A stretch of 64,000 nt of DNA, taken from contig CAAGHA010000003.1 in assembly GCA_900769555.1 (NCBI GenBank), positions 23,372 to 87,371 of the forward strand, read 5' to 3'. Below are positions 1-8,498 of this stretch, one piece after another. Position 1 is the stretch's first letter. Each line of letters begins with the position of its first letter. Made by a program: the position numbers and the translations under genes. The notes beneath the pieces are model-generated. The model did not search any database. It was not told the DNA's origin and saw nothing but the letters and a program-made list of their open reading frames with translations. The stretch is from Bacteroidales bacterium. GTDB lineage: Bacteria > Bacteroidota > Bacteroidia > Bacteroidales > Paludibacteraceae.

Positions 1-857
1 GAGTATCAAACCTACAGCAATCACTACAGAAAGAAGTGTATCTCTCTTTATTTGATCTGCATTCTCCAACGAAATAATTGCAGACCCTATACTTTCTATC
101 GAAACCTCCTGATTGTGATTATTCTCAATTGAAAGAGCAGATTCTTCAATCAATTTAATCCACTCTTTATTCAGTAGGGTCTCGCTGGAAGGACGATCAG
201 AAGTCAATGTAATCAATACCGATTCACCTGCCTTATCAAAAATATATCCTGCTTTAAGGTGATAACCACTTGTAGCCTCAACACCTCTCAATTTCATAAG
301 AGCAGAAGAGGATATGTAAAGGGGGTCTATCACCATAAGTTCTTTTATCATTCCACTACCCGGCGATTGTAGCAGAGCAACATTGTTTTGCATAATGGAT
401 GAAATAGCTCCGTCGGTAGCAAGGATTGAATCTATTCGTTGATAATCTTTTTCATCCAAATAGAGAGGGATATTTTTTGCGATAAATTGGGGAATTTCTG
501 TAATCTCTGCCCCATCAGTTTTGTAAAATATCTCTTGAGTTAATCCCAACGTATCCCTTTGTTTCAACTCTTCTACAAATTGGTCTGCAACCTCCATCAA
601 GAAAGACTCTCTACCATATCGAGCCGAATCAACAGCAGAAATAATTACCATGATTTTATTGGCAGAACCAATCTGTTTATAGGCATGATTGACTCTTTGA
701 CTGCTCTTCTTTTCGGGTAAAAAGGAACTAATATCCTCTTCAAACTTAACAGATGAAAGAGCCAACAACAACAATAAGACAATCAACCCAAAAACTGACC
801 AAAGCAATTTAGGTTTAGCAGAAAAATAATTATAGAGCGAATAGATGTAATCTTTCA
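1..857 (-). CDS. MMPL/RND-type exporter, 3' part missing (cut by window edge)
   Basis: The reading frame is open from an ATG at 857 to the left edge, giving the first 285 residues. Seen: a short cytoplasmic start, one strong membrane segment at about residues 18-38, then a long soluble region of about 230 residues, then the start of a second membrane segment (TLLSVVIAVGLI) where the window ends. This layout of TM1, large periplasmic loop, TM2 is that of the MMPL/RND predicted-exporter family (COG4258 type). Such exporters are regular members of aryl polyene clusters, where they are thought to move the lipid product to the outer membrane. It follows the glycosyltransferase gene by 19 bp on the same strand, so it probably belongs to the same operon. 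The family call rests on topology and context rather than on a catalytic motif. Confidence 0.72.
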
Positions 858-876
858 TTTTTATCTCATTGTTTTG

Positions 877-1653
877 TCACTTTTTACAACCTTTAATCCC
901 CAATAATTTCCTAATCAGCATAGATGGATAACCATATATTAGTGCCAACACACAAAGTAAGGTATTCAACAAAGAGATTCTTAAAAAATCCATTCCGGGG
1001 CGAAAATGACTAATTCTCTCCTCTTTTGGTGGATAAAAGACATGAATGGCTCTACTAACTATCGGGATATTTTTCCACGCACAACGTACCAACAACTCCA
1101 ACTCCGCTTCGTAACGGTTATTAATTGGAGTCATACCTCCCATTACCTCTAATGGATAGAGACGATAACCGGTTTGCGTATCAGGCAAGGAAATTGCTGT
1201 TTGAACGGTAAACCAAAAGTTAGAAAAGCGATTGGCAAAACTATTTTTTTGCGGCATATTAGGTACATTGAAAGAGCGACTCCCTACGATGATTGAATCC
1301 GGATTTTTCATATTTTCATCGGCAATCAATGGTAAATCCGATGCTAGATGCTGTCCATCTGAGTCCATGGTAATAACTGACTTAAATCCGAGTTTCTTAG
1401 CTAATCTAAATCCGGTTCTCAGGGCATAACCTTTCCCTTTATTAGGCGAGTAACATGCAACCTTCACATGCGGATAGTTAGTCAATAACAATTGTGTTTC
1501 ATCATTCGATCCATCATTTACGACAATCAAATCATCACAATACTCCAAAACACTCTCTATCACCTGTCCCAATGTCCCGGCATTGTTATAGGTAGGAATT
1601 AAAACAGCAATGCAGTTTTGTTTGAAATAGTCGATACAATCGTTATTTTTCAT
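877..1653 (-). CDS. Family 2 glycosyltransferase (polyprenyl-phosphate sugar transferase-like)
   Basis: A 258-residue GT2 enzyme. The GT-A start IPTYNNAGTLGQ (19-30), the nucleotide-binding VVNDGSNDET (44-53), the metal-binding DSDGQH (97-102) and the acceptor-side DTQTGYRLYP (158-167) are all visible, followed by a hydrophobic stretch at about 226-246 that would hold it to the inner membrane. The arrangement resembles dolichol-phosphate-mannose synthase-like enzymes. GT2 enzymes of this kind are standard in aryl polyene clusters, where they are presumed to glycosylate the lipid anchor; the sugar and acceptor cannot be read from the sequence. It lies between a dehydratase gene and the MMPL exporter gene, all on one strand with short gaps. 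Confidence 0.85.
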   Translation of the reverse strand: MKNNDCIDYFKQNCIAVLIPTYNNAGTLGQVIESVLEYCDDLIVVNDGSNDETQLLLTNYPHVKVACYSPNKGKGYALRTGFRLAKKLGFKSVITMDSDGQHLASDLPLIADENMKNPDSIIVGSRSFNVPNMPQKNSFANRFSNFWFTVQTAISLPDTQTGYRLYPLEVMGGMTPINNRYEAELELLVRCAWKNIPIVSRAIHVFYPPKEERISHFRPGMDFLRISLLNTLLCVLALIYGYPSMLIRKLLGIKGCKK

Positions 1654-1691
1654 CTATACTAAATGTTCAAAATTTCAATAATTTCAGAAAA

Positions 1692-2057
1692 CTATAATTC
1701 TACAATTTCCAAATCCATCTTGGTGTAAGTTGTTATATCCGAACTCACTATCGCCTTACAAAGCAAAGAGGAATTTTTTTGAAAAAACTTCAAAGTCACT
1801 TTCAACTTTGACTCTTCATCGGGATTGATAACTTGCAAAAATTTCAAGTTACTAACCGAACGAATTTGCATGGAAGAGTTCAATATCTTCTCGGCACAAC
1901 ACTTCACAATATCAACAATACATGCTCCAGGGAGAATGGGATTACCAGGGAAATGAGCAACAAAAATCGGACTGTTACGATTCAATGTAACATCAATACA
2001 ACTCATTAACTCCTCCTCTATCACCTCTCCTATTTGATATAAACGATTCAGTTCCAT
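1692..2057 (-). CDS. Hot-dog fold 3-hydroxyacyl-ACP dehydratase (FabA/FabZ-like)
   Basis: About 121 residues. I place the start at the ATG at 2055-2057 (MELNRLYQ) because the longer frame overlaps the upstream membrane protein gene by over 200 bp in another frame; the ATG lies 5 bp past that gene's stop and has AAGTAGGT a few bases upstream. The key motif is HFPGNPILPG (35-44), the GHFPxxPxxPG signature of FabZ-type dehydratases, with His35 as the expected catalytic base. The role would be removal of water from 3-hydroxyacyl-ACP during polyene chain building. It is one of two dehydratase-like genes in the cluster, and the two differ in their His-containing motif, so they may act at different steps. 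Confidence 0.75.
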   Translation of the reverse strand: MELNRLYQIGEVIEEELMSCIDVTLNRNSPIFVAHFPGNPILPGACIVDIVKCCAEKILNSSMQIRSVSNLKFLQVINPDEESKLKVTLKFFQKNSSLLCKAIVSSDITTYTKMDLEIVEL

Positions 2058-2062
2058 TTTAC

Positions 2063-2416
2063 CTACTTGATAATAAAATATACACCAAAAGCAACAAATA
2101 TCACCCCAATCCATCGAGTTCCAGGGATTGATTCGTGCAAAAACAAACATGCCGCCAACAAACCAAAAACATAGCTTAAACAAGTTAATGGATAAGCCAC
2201 CGAAAGCGGATAATGCTTCAATATATATAGCCACAAAATTGTAGCACTTCCCATGCTTATTCCCACCAATAAAAACCACCAATTGGTGAGCTGATCAAGA
2301 AAAAATTGAATACTCCACGTAAACTTACCCATTTTAGCAAGTGCCATTTTCAAAAAGAGCTGTCCGGATGCCAAACAGAACGATTGAATTAACGAGAGTA
2401 TAAGCAATTTTATCAT
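2063..2416 (-). CDS. Four-TM SMR/EamA-like membrane protein
   Basis: A 117-residue very hydrophobic protein with four predicted membrane helices and almost no loops. It resembles the half-size drug/metabolite transporter proteins such as the ArnE/ArnF undecaprenyl-phosphate-aminoarabinose flippase subunits; the C-terminal half with FLHESIPGTRWIGV is typical of EamA/SMR proteins. Its ATG overlaps the stop of the upstream ketosynthase-like gene by 4 bp (ATGA), so the two are probably translationally coupled. Inference: it could flip a lipid-linked intermediate of the pathway made by the neighbouring glycosyltransferase. The substrate is unknown. Confidence 0.7.
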   Translation of the reverse strand: MIKLLILSLIQSFCLASGQLFLKMALAKMGKFTWSIQFFLDQLTNWWFLLVGISMGSATILWLYILKHYPLSVAYPLTCLSYVFGLLAACLFLHESIPGTRWIGVIFVAFGVYFIIK

Positions 2417-3468
2417 ATCGAAAGAAGCATTATAGAATGATCTCTATTTTGATAATGATTATGCAACAAAATGGTACGCGGACGATTGTTCCCTGTTCCC
2501 TCTTTATAAATGATATGCATCGGAATTTCTCCACGCTTCAAACAAACCGAAGAGAGATACAATCCCATAGCAGACATTGTGAAAGAGTCGCCAAAAAGGT
2601 GCTTGAAATAGAGTTGTTGAACTCCCGGGAAAAGAGATCCTGCCACCTCTGCACAAACCTTATCATTATCCACATCTCCATTATAACCCATCACAACCGC
2701 ATCAATATCAGACTTTGTCAACCCATTCTGTCTCAACAAAGAGTTAATCCCCTCATCCAAACGTTGCATTGAAGGTTTGTAGAATAGATCTATTCCCAAG
2801 AAACGACATAGAGCATCTTCACTAGGTTCAGTACTCAACCAAAAACTCATTGCAGTCTCTCCGGGAAAAGTTCCCGGAGTTGTACTCCCTTTAAGAGCAT
2901 CCGAAGAGAAAGTCTCTTTTTTCCAAAATCCGATTTGATCAAATAACTGATAATAAGCCGGTGTCATCTCGTCATGTCCTCCCAACAATATATTATTTGC
3001 GCCTTTCAAGAAGTGCATATATGCCTCAAAACAAACGTTATCGAATGAAGTGCCACGATGCGCACAAGTGGAGTTATAACCATGACATTTAAAATTCAAA
3101 GCAATTTGCGAACCAATTGTATTATGCGTTGAATTCATAAAACTGGAAGGAGGCAACATCTCTTCATTATTTTGCAACAAGGCATCCAAGAACTTTTCTG
3201 TATCCTCCACCGAGCCCAAACCGGTTCCAGTCAAGATTGCATCTAACTCTGCCCTTTTCTCTTCAGGAACAACAGATTTTGATGTTGCAATAGCCCGTTT
3301 GATCACCCGTCCCATCCGACGAGCTTCCATCACAGAGACAAAGGGTTTAAAGTCCGGATCCAACGAACGATTATGTCCTTGAGAGTAGTAGATTGGATTT
3401 TCAAACCACTCTTCACTCAAAGGATTTTGAATAGAAATTTGCGCTGCTGCTCGGATATAAATTTTCAT
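2413..3468 (-). CDS. Ketosynthase-fold protein lacking catalytic residues (chain-length-factor-like)
   Basis: A 351-residue thiolase-fold protein of the beta-ketoacyl-ACP synthase family, clearly altered at the active site. Where active synthases have NAHGTxxxxND this protein has GYNGDVDND (261-269), and where they have a lysine and GHTxxAAG it has KHLFGDSFTMSAMG (289-302), so both catalytic histidines are gone. The nucleophile region reads NSTCAHRGTSF (132-142); the only cysteine sits three residues before the expected place, judged by spacing to the following GG. This is what is seen in chain length factors, which pair with an active synthase. The start ATG at 3468 is 46 bp after the upstream synthase gene, its obvious partner. 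Known: in aryl polyene systems an active KS works as a heterodimer with a CLF. The pairing here is inferred. Confidence 0.8.
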   Translation of the reverse strand: MKIYIRAAAQISIQNPLSEEWFENPIYYSQGHNRSLDPDFKPFVSVMEARRMGRVIKRAIATSKSVVPEEKRAELDAILTGTGLGSVEDTEKFLDALLQNNEEMLPPSSFMNSTHNTIGSQIALNFKCHGYNSTCAHRGTSFDNVCFEAYMHFLKGANNILLGGHDEMTPAYYQLFDQIGFWKKETFSSDALKGSTTPGTFPGETAMSFWLSTEPSEDALCRFLGIDLFYKPSMQRLDEGINSLLRQNGLTKSDIDAVVMGYNGDVDNDKVCAEVAGSLFPGVQQLYFKHLFGDSFTMSAMGLYLSSVCLKRGEIPMHIIYKEGTGNNRPRTILLHNHYQNRDHSIMLLSI

Positions 3469-3514
3469 TAAAAATAGATTTACAATTTAGAAACTGTTCA
3501 GAAGCTACTCACTC

Positions 3515-4702
3515 CTATAACTTCGAGAAAATACATGAAGAATCATTTCCACCAAACCCAAACGAATTATTCATCACATGTTTCAACTCTACTTGCATCA
3601 TACACTTTTTTACCGGAATCAATCCCGTTTCCTCTATTGGGTTTTCGAACCTTACACATCCTGGAATAATACCATTTTGCAATGCTAAAATAGAGATTAC
3701 AGCCTCGATACCACCTGCTGCACTTGTAGTATGCCCCGTCAATGACTTTGTAGAAGAAAAATAGGGAACTCTCTCTCCAAAAATTCGTTTAATAGAAACA
3801 CTCTCACTTAAATCATTATTACCCGTTCCTGTTCCGTGTGCATTAATATAATCAATCTCTTCCGGCACTAATCCTGCATCTTCCAAAGCCTTCTTCATTG
3901 CCAAGTATGCACCCTCACCGGTTGGAGAAGAGGCTGTTTGATGGAATGCATCACAAGCATTCCCATAACCTGACAATTCACATAAAATCTCTGCATTTCG
4001 AGATTTTGCACTCTCTTCACTCTCTATAACAATATATGCGGCACCCTCTCCTAGATTCAAGCCATTTCGATTGGCATCAAACGGATTACACACATCCTTG
4101 TCCAAAATCATCAAGGTATTAAAACCATTTAAATGAAACTTACTTAACGACTCTGCACCACCAACAATTGCAGCATCAACTCTGCCGGAACGAACCATCT
4201 CTCCACCAACAATAATTGAATTAACTGCAGAGGAGCATGCAGTCGATATTGTTGACATTAAATCAAAGCGACCGAAAGAGGCAGCAATCATCTCTGTCCC
4301 TGCTCCACAATCATGCACCGCTATATATTCTGTATTCTTGCCTTCAAAAAAATCCAAATAATAACGTTCGCTCTTCTCCATTCCTCCAACTGTAGTACCA
4401 TTTATAAAGGCAACACGGAAGGTATCGTTTATACCGGATTGCTTCACTGCCTCTTCCATCGCAATCCGACCTAACAAAGGAGTACGAGTAATCACAGAAT
4501 CCGAAGAAATCCCCAAAAGAGACTTTAATTCATCATCACTCATTTTCACCTCTCCAACAGGAATGTCAGTATGTTTCGTTGCTAAATATTTAACTTTTCC
4601 AACTCCACTTTTCCCCTCTTTTAAGGCACACAAATGAGCATCCTTTCCGATCCCTAAGGCGGAAACGATACCCATACCCGTAACGACAATACGTTTTGCC
4701 AT
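3515..4702 (-). CDS. Beta-ketoacyl-ACP synthase (FabF-like, active site intact)
   Basis: A 395-residue condensing enzyme of FabF type and normal length. The full triad is visible: Cys156 in STACSSAV, His289 in NAHGTGTGNND, and Lys319 / His324 in TKSLTGHTTSAAGG. It would extend the acyl chain on the ACP with malonyl-ACP. Its start codon overlaps the ACP stop by one base (TAATG), implying coupled synthesis with that carrier, and the next gene downstream is the inactive ketosynthase-like subunit, a likely heterodimer partner. Distinct from the primary fatty-acid FabF by context rather than by any visible residue. Confidence 0.9.
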   Translation of the reverse strand: MAKRIVVTGMGIVSALGIGKDAHLCALKEGKSGVGKVKYLATKHTDIPVGEVKMSDDELKSLLGISSDSVITRTPLLGRIAMEEAVKQSGINDTFRVAFINGTTVGGMEKSERYYLDFFEGKNTEYIAVHDCGAGTEMIAASFGRFDLMSTISTACSSAVNSIIVGGEMVRSGRVDAAIVGGAESLSKFHLNGFNTLMILDKDVCNPFDANRNGLNLGEGAAYIVIESEESAKSRNAEILCELSGYGNACDAFHQTASSPTGEGAYLAMKKALEDAGLVPEEIDYINAHGTGTGNNDLSESVSIKRIFGERVPYFSSTKSLTGHTTSAAGGIEAVISILALQNGIIPGCVRFENPIEETGLIPVKKCMMQVELKHVMNNSFGFGGNDSSCIFSKL

Positions 4703-4959
4703 TATTTGGTGCGATTCTTAGAAATGTATTCTGCCATTACTCGAACAGATTGAAAAATAGATTTTCCCTCTGCCGCATTTGCCAACTTAATTCCGTAATT
4801 ACGCTCCATTAATACGATTAACTCTAAAGCATCGATAGAGTCCAAGCCTAATCCTTCTCCAAAAAGAGGCGCATCAGAATCAATATCCTCCGGAGTCATC
4901 TCCTCCAAATTCAAAGACTTGATAATCTCTTCTTTCAACTCTAAAATTAAATTATCCAT
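4702..4959 (-). CDS. Acyl carrier protein of the polyene cluster
   Basis: About 85 residues. I choose the ATG at 4957-4959 (MDNLILEL) over an upstream TTG, since 85 residues is the normal ACP length. The phosphopantetheine site is Ser41 in GLGLDSIDALEL, the classic DSxxxxE/L context, and the protein is acidic as expected. It would carry the growing chain for the synthases next to it. Only one ACP gene is seen here; aryl polyene clusters often have two, and the second could lie beyond the left edge. The 173-bp leader before this gene is unusually long for the cluster and contains a hairpin (see separate entry). Confidence 0.9.
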   Translation of the reverse strand: MDNLILELKEEIIKSLNLEEMTPEDIDSDAPLFGEGLGLDSIDALELIVLMERNYGIKLANAAEGKSIFQSVRVMAEYISKNRTK

Positions 4960-5025
4960 ACTATAAAACTGTTTTATGTAATTATTTATCTGCAAAAATA
5001 ATGATTATTTACAAAAGATAAATCC

Positions 5026-5071
5026 TATCGAAAGAATTTTGAGTTTAAATCGGGTTAAATTTCTTTCGATA
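5026..5071. promoter_or_regulatory. Inverted repeat in the leader of the ACP gene
   Basis: Two 11-base arms, TATCGAAAGAA (5026-5036) and TTCTTTCGATA (5061-5071), are perfect complements separated by 24 bases. They lie in the 173-bp gap between the short ketosynthase-like gene and the ACP gene, about 70-110 bp before the ACP start. There is no T-run directly after it on the minus strand, so it does not look like a simple terminator. It could be a regulator-binding site, an RNA stabilising or processing structure that lets ACP be made in larger amounts than its neighbours, or a chance palindrome in AT-rich DNA. No direct evidence for function. Confidence 0.45.
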
Positions 5072-5088
5072 CTTACTATTTTGTAATA

Positions 5089-5128
5089 AAAACTTCTATA
5101 AATTAAATCAAGATAACTTTGCAACGAT
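5089..5128 (-). repeat. Possible fragment of the family A intergenic repeat
   Basis: The stretch AACTTCTATAAATTAAATC at about 5090-5109, continued by AAGATAACTTT, resembles the outer end of the family A repeat (AAGTTCTATAAATTAGGTCGAGATGA), which is found complete elsewhere in this window. Only one end is recognisable, so it may be a decayed copy or a coincidence. Confidence 0.35.
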
Positions 5129-5132
5129 ACTA

Positions 5133-5747
5133 TTAATACCACTTACTCACCTCTGCTTCACTCCACACTGCAATTGATCCTTCCTCTTCGTTGGAAAGTC
5201 TAAATAGCAACACGTTACACTCTCCCTCCAAGTATTCGACCCACCCTATCAACATCTCTTTAATTCCTTTCCCCGACATAAATCCAAGTTCTGCCCTGTC
5301 ACATAACTTTGATACAGAGAACTCTTCATCGATATAAAAAGAGGTCTCTCCTTTGATTTTATGACGAATAGCAATCTCTCCGGTAACAATATTCGCCAAC
5401 GTATATACAAATACTGCAGGACTTGGAAAGTAGTTATTTTGATCTTTGATTGTCTCTTGATAGGATAAATCATTGTCTAAAGATGATGACCGATTGCTCA
5501 ACAAAATAGAAAAATCAGGACGTTCAGATCTTTCTTCAACTCCGGACATCGCCAACTCTGCTGCCAAAAATCCTATTTTACAGAGATTGTCCATTTTGAA
5601 AAATTTAGGATATTGAAGATTTAACCCTCTGTAAATCTCCACAAGCCAACTCCCCTCTTCCGTGCTCTTTGTAAGAAGAACCGATCCATTATGAAGCAAT
5701 TGTTTGTTGGTAATTCTAACAACCGAATGTATATATTTTTTATCCAT
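5133..5747 (-). CDS. Short beta-ketoacyl-synthase-like protein (Ketoacyl-synt_2 type)
   Basis: A 204-residue protein that looks like only the N-terminal part of a ketosynthase fold (family PF13723-like). Recognisable is the segment LLSNRSSSLDND followed by NNYFPSPAVFVYTLANIVTG (about 84-125), which is characteristic of the short 3-oxoacyl-ACP-synthase-like proteins found in polyene and flexirubin clusters of Bacteroidota. The active-site cysteine and the two histidines of a full synthase are absent: the cysteine position falls near YTLANIVTG. It is therefore unlikely to condense acyl chains itself. It sits between two full ketosynthase genes on the same strand, 23 bp after the upstream one. 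Function unknown; a structural or gatekeeping partner is a guess. Confidence 0.65.
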   Translation of the reverse strand: MDKKYIHSVVRITNKQLLHNGSVLLTKSTEEGSWLVEIYRGLNLQYPKFFKMDNLCKIGFLAAELAMSGVEERSERPDFSILLSNRSSSLDNDLSYQETIKDQNNYFPSPAVFVYTLANIVTGEIAIRHKIKGETSFYIDEEFSVSKLCDRAELGFMSGKGIKEMLIGWVEYLEGECNVLLFRLSNEEEGSIAVWSEAEVSKWY

Positions 5748-5770
5748 TATCCTCTGATTTTATTCCTTTA

Positions 5771-6904
5771 TCATCCTATTTTCTCAAAACATATCGCGGC
5801 ATTACTTCCTCCAAAACCTGAAATAATTTTCAAAAATGAAGTTCCTTGACAACTTTGAGTCTCTTTATTGATTGTAATCTCTTTAGCTACACCGAATGTC
5901 TCATACCCTGCTGTACCTAGTATGGTATTATCCAACAATGCATAACCTGAAATAATTGTCTCCAAGATTCCTGCTGCACCTAACGTATGACCAAAATATC
6001 CCTTTAAACTATTCACCGGCAAATGTGCCAACCCTGAACGTTCTATTGCCCACGACTCCATATCATCATTGTACGGAGTTGCTGTTCCATGGGCATTTAT
6101 AAAGGCCAACTTATTACTATCAACTCCGTTCAACGCCAATTGAATGGCATTGTAGAGCCCCTCACCGGTGCGTGATGGCCCTGAGATATGGTTGGCGTCG
6201 TTTCGGTTGCCTCCTCCTCTATAAACAATTTGTCCTGTTGAAGGTGTTCCTCTACGATAGATCAAAGTAGCAGCTGCCTCTCCTAAATTCAATCCCCTAC
6301 GATTAGCATCAAATGGTTTGCATTGTTCGTTAGACAGTGCCTTAAATGACTGAAAACCGGAGACAACAAATTTCGACAAGATATCGGCTCCTACCACAAC
6401 GGCATACTCATACCCCTTCTGCAACATACAATCTATTGCATATAACTGAGCAGCTACTCCGGATATGCAGGCATTGCTTACTACTAACACATCATTAGGA
6501 TTGCCAAAAAAACTTCCAATCAACTGAGCAGAACGCCATAAATGAACCCTATCAACTTCGTATCCTTCATTAGACTCCAATAAACCTATATTTCCTTTTG
6601 TCGTTGATAGAACAAAAAGTACAGACGGACTTGAGGGATCGATCTGCGCCGCTCGGATCGCCTTCGAAGCAGAAAGAATCGCAATTTTCTCGAAAGAGGT
6701 ATATCTAACCTCTCCACCATAAAATTCAGCAAACTCCTTGTTAACAAGATCCCAATCTAATAACGAGGAATAGAAAGGTTCTACTCCCGAAAATAATCCG
6801 GTATGCACCTTTCCTAAAGTAACGCCGGACTTTACCTTATTGAAGTTTTCTTCCGAAGAAAATCCTAACGCCGAAATAATATTATCACTTACTTTGTAAA
6901 TCAT
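5771..6904 (-). CDS. Second beta-ketoacyl-ACP synthase of the cluster
   Basis: A 377-residue condensing enzyme with an intact active site: Cys146 in SNACISGVAAQ, His272 in NAHGTATPYND, Lys301 and His306 in LKGYFGHTLGAAG. It is slightly shorter than FabF and more divergent than the other synthase in this cluster, so the two probably have different substrates, for example starter condensation versus elongation. The gene begins 25 bp after the FabZ-like gene and is followed by the short ketosynthase-like gene. Activity is well supported; which step it serves is not. Confidence 0.85.
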   Translation of the reverse strand: MIYKVSDNIISALGFSSEENFNKVKSGVTLGKVHTGLFSGVEPFYSSLLDWDLVNKEFAEFYGGEVRYTSFEKIAILSASKAIRAAQIDPSSPSVLFVLSTTKGNIGLLESNEGYEVDRVHLWRSAQLIGSFFGNPNDVLVVSNACISGVAAQLYAIDCMLQKGYEYAVVVGADILSKFVVSGFQSFKALSNEQCKPFDANRRGLNLGEAAATLIYRRGTPSTGQIVYRGGGNRNDANHISGPSRTGEGLYNAIQLALNGVDSNKLAFINAHGTATPYNDDMESWAIERSGLAHLPVNSLKGYFGHTLGAAGILETIISGYALLDNTILGTAGYETFGVAKEITINKETQSCQGTSFLKIISGFGGSNAAICFEKIG

Positions 6905-6929
6905 TTTTCAAACTTTTTCCTTATCACCC

Positions 6930-7370
6930 TTATCCTGTAATGGCTACTCGAATCTCACCTTGGGCAATCAATTCCTCTCCTGCTTTTATTTCTGCATTAT
7001 AAATAGACATATTCATAACTCCGCCCATTGTCTCTTCAACAGAGGTTATTAAATCTTCTCCTCTGTGAGGCAACCGAAAAATTTTCAAACTCTTTATCGC
7101 TGCAATAACACCAACTTTGATTAAATTCGTTTTTTTGATATGAATTTCAACATACCCGATATGTGCAGCCGCCGTTTGCGCAATATTCTCAATCAAACCC
7201 GCTTCGGTAAAAAATTCACCTCGAAAAAGCGGATTCTCTTGCCGTACAATAAAATGGGTGATGCAATGCTTTTCTCCGCCCGAAAGGATCTCATCTACCA
7301 TTAAGAAGGGACGCTTCTGCGGCAAATATCTATCAATCGGTAAAATCTCTATTACTTCACTCTCTTGCAT
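6930..7370 (-). CDS. FabZ-like hot-dog dehydratase, variant motif
   Basis: A 146-residue hot-dog protein. The N-terminal motif LPQKRPFLMVDEIL (16-29) matches the FabZ-type LPHRxPFLLVD but with Gln in the usual His position, and the second motif EAGLIENIAQTAAAH (56-70) replaces the usual PGVLIxEAMAQ. This variant pattern is the one I associate with the cluster-specific dehydratases (ApeP type) of aryl polyene loci. Role: dehydration of 3-hydroxyacyl-ACP, possibly jointly with the dehydratase at 1692-2057, which keeps a classic GHFP-type His. The start ATG at 7370 overlaps the end of the methyltransferase gene by 19 bp. Confidence 0.72.
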   Translation of the reverse strand: MQESEVIEILPIDRYLPQKRPFLMVDEILSGGEKHCITHFIVRQENPLFRGEFFTEAGLIENIAQTAAAHIGYVEIHIKKTNLIKVGVIAAIKSLKIFRLPHRGEDLITSVEETMGGVMNMSIYNAEIKAGEELIAQGEIRVAITG

Positions 7371-8440
7371 ACTACCAAACTATGTCCCATCCCTAAACCA
7401 TCATGTATTGTCTCTACCTCTAACCCAGCTTCTCGGATACAGCGGAACATATCTTCTGAATAATACATTTTACTGTTTCCATTAGCCAATGCGGTAAAGT
7501 ATATACTTGTTTGCGCCAAACAATAAGACGCAGTTTCAAATTTTTGACGATCCCAGAAGGTCTCCATAATGTATAATTTTGTTCCTTCGTCCATTGCCTT
7601 AGCTGCTCTCGACAGGATACTTACAACCTCTTCTTCGCTAAAACAATCCAAAAACTGACTCATCCATATCACCTCAAAACCCGTTGGGAAATCCACTGAT
7701 GGGTCCAATAAATTTTTACCGATTCCGTGAATACGTTCTTTCCCCTCAACATCTTTTGTATGTTCTCTCATCAATTCCAATTGTTGCGGTAAGTCCATAA
7801 TGGTAACGTGAATATTATCCTTGAAATTTACGCAACATGTTGCAAAACGTCCTGTGTTTCCTCCTACATCCAATAATTGTGTTGCTCCATCCTTAAAAAC
7901 AATTTCCATTGCTTGATCAAATGAACAATTGGAATAATAATGGTCAAATCCAAACCAACTTTTTTGTACCTCTTCCGGCAATGATGATAATCCTTCATAT
8001 ATGGTTGGCCACTGACCAAATACTTTTAAACCCTCAGGTTTGCCATTCAATATAGAGGCTTCTAAATCAAATAATCCCAAGTAATTGACATCATGATTGA
8101 AATCTAAATTCACTCTTGTCATCTTGTCATTTAACAAAAACCATCCCGCCTTAGAGATAAAAAACTTTTTATCTTTTAGCAATACCGTTCCAATTGTCAA
8201 TGACGACTCCAATAAACATTGAACACCATATTTAGAGATTTTAGTTTTCTCTGAAACCTCTTCCATTGTCAAGCCGCTTTTATTATCATCGAGGAGTTGT
8301 AAAATTCCAAACTTAATCATCAATCTTGATACTTGAAAAACAACCGGACCAAAAGCAATTTCTTCTGCCAATCGTTGCGCTTGCAATGCTGTTAATCTAT
8401 CTTTTGAATAGAGTTCTTTTTGTGGGGACTGCAATTCCAT
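7352..8440 (-). CDS. SAM-dependent O-methyltransferase (family 2 type)
   Basis: A 362-residue methyltransferase with the two-part build of plant-COMT-like enzymes. An N-terminal winged-helix dimerisation domain (about 20-110, FGILQLLDDNKSGLTMEEVS) is followed by a Rossmann domain with the SAM site LLDVGGNTGRFA (189-200) and the acidic MDLP at the end of the second strand. It would methylate a hydroxyl on the aromatic head group or an intermediate of the cluster product; in aryl polyene clusters a methyltransferase acts on the aryl ring. The gene overlaps the dehydratase downstream and is 58 bp from the acyltransferase upstream. Confidence 0.82.
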   Translation of the reverse strand: MELQSPQKELYSKDRLTALQAQRLAEEIAFGPVVFQVSRLMIKFGILQLLDDNKSGLTMEEVSEKTKISKYGVQCLLESSLTIGTVLLKDKKFFISKAGWFLLNDKMTRVNLDFNHDVNYLGLFDLEASILNGKPEGLKVFGQWPTIYEGLSSLPEEVQKSWFGFDHYYSNCSFDQAMEIVFKDGATQLLDVGGNTGRFATCCVNFKDNIHVTIMDLPQQLELMREHTKDVEGKERIHGIGKNLLDPSVDFPTGFEVIWMSQFLDCFSEEEVVSILSRAAKAMDEGTKLYIMETFWDRQKFETASYCLAQTSIYFTALANGNSKMYYSEDMFRCIREAGLEVETIHDGLGMGHSLVVCKRVK

Positions 8441-8498
8441 ATTCTTTTGTTTTAATTGTTATAATTCTGTTTAATTTCTTTTCATTATATGGTTATAT

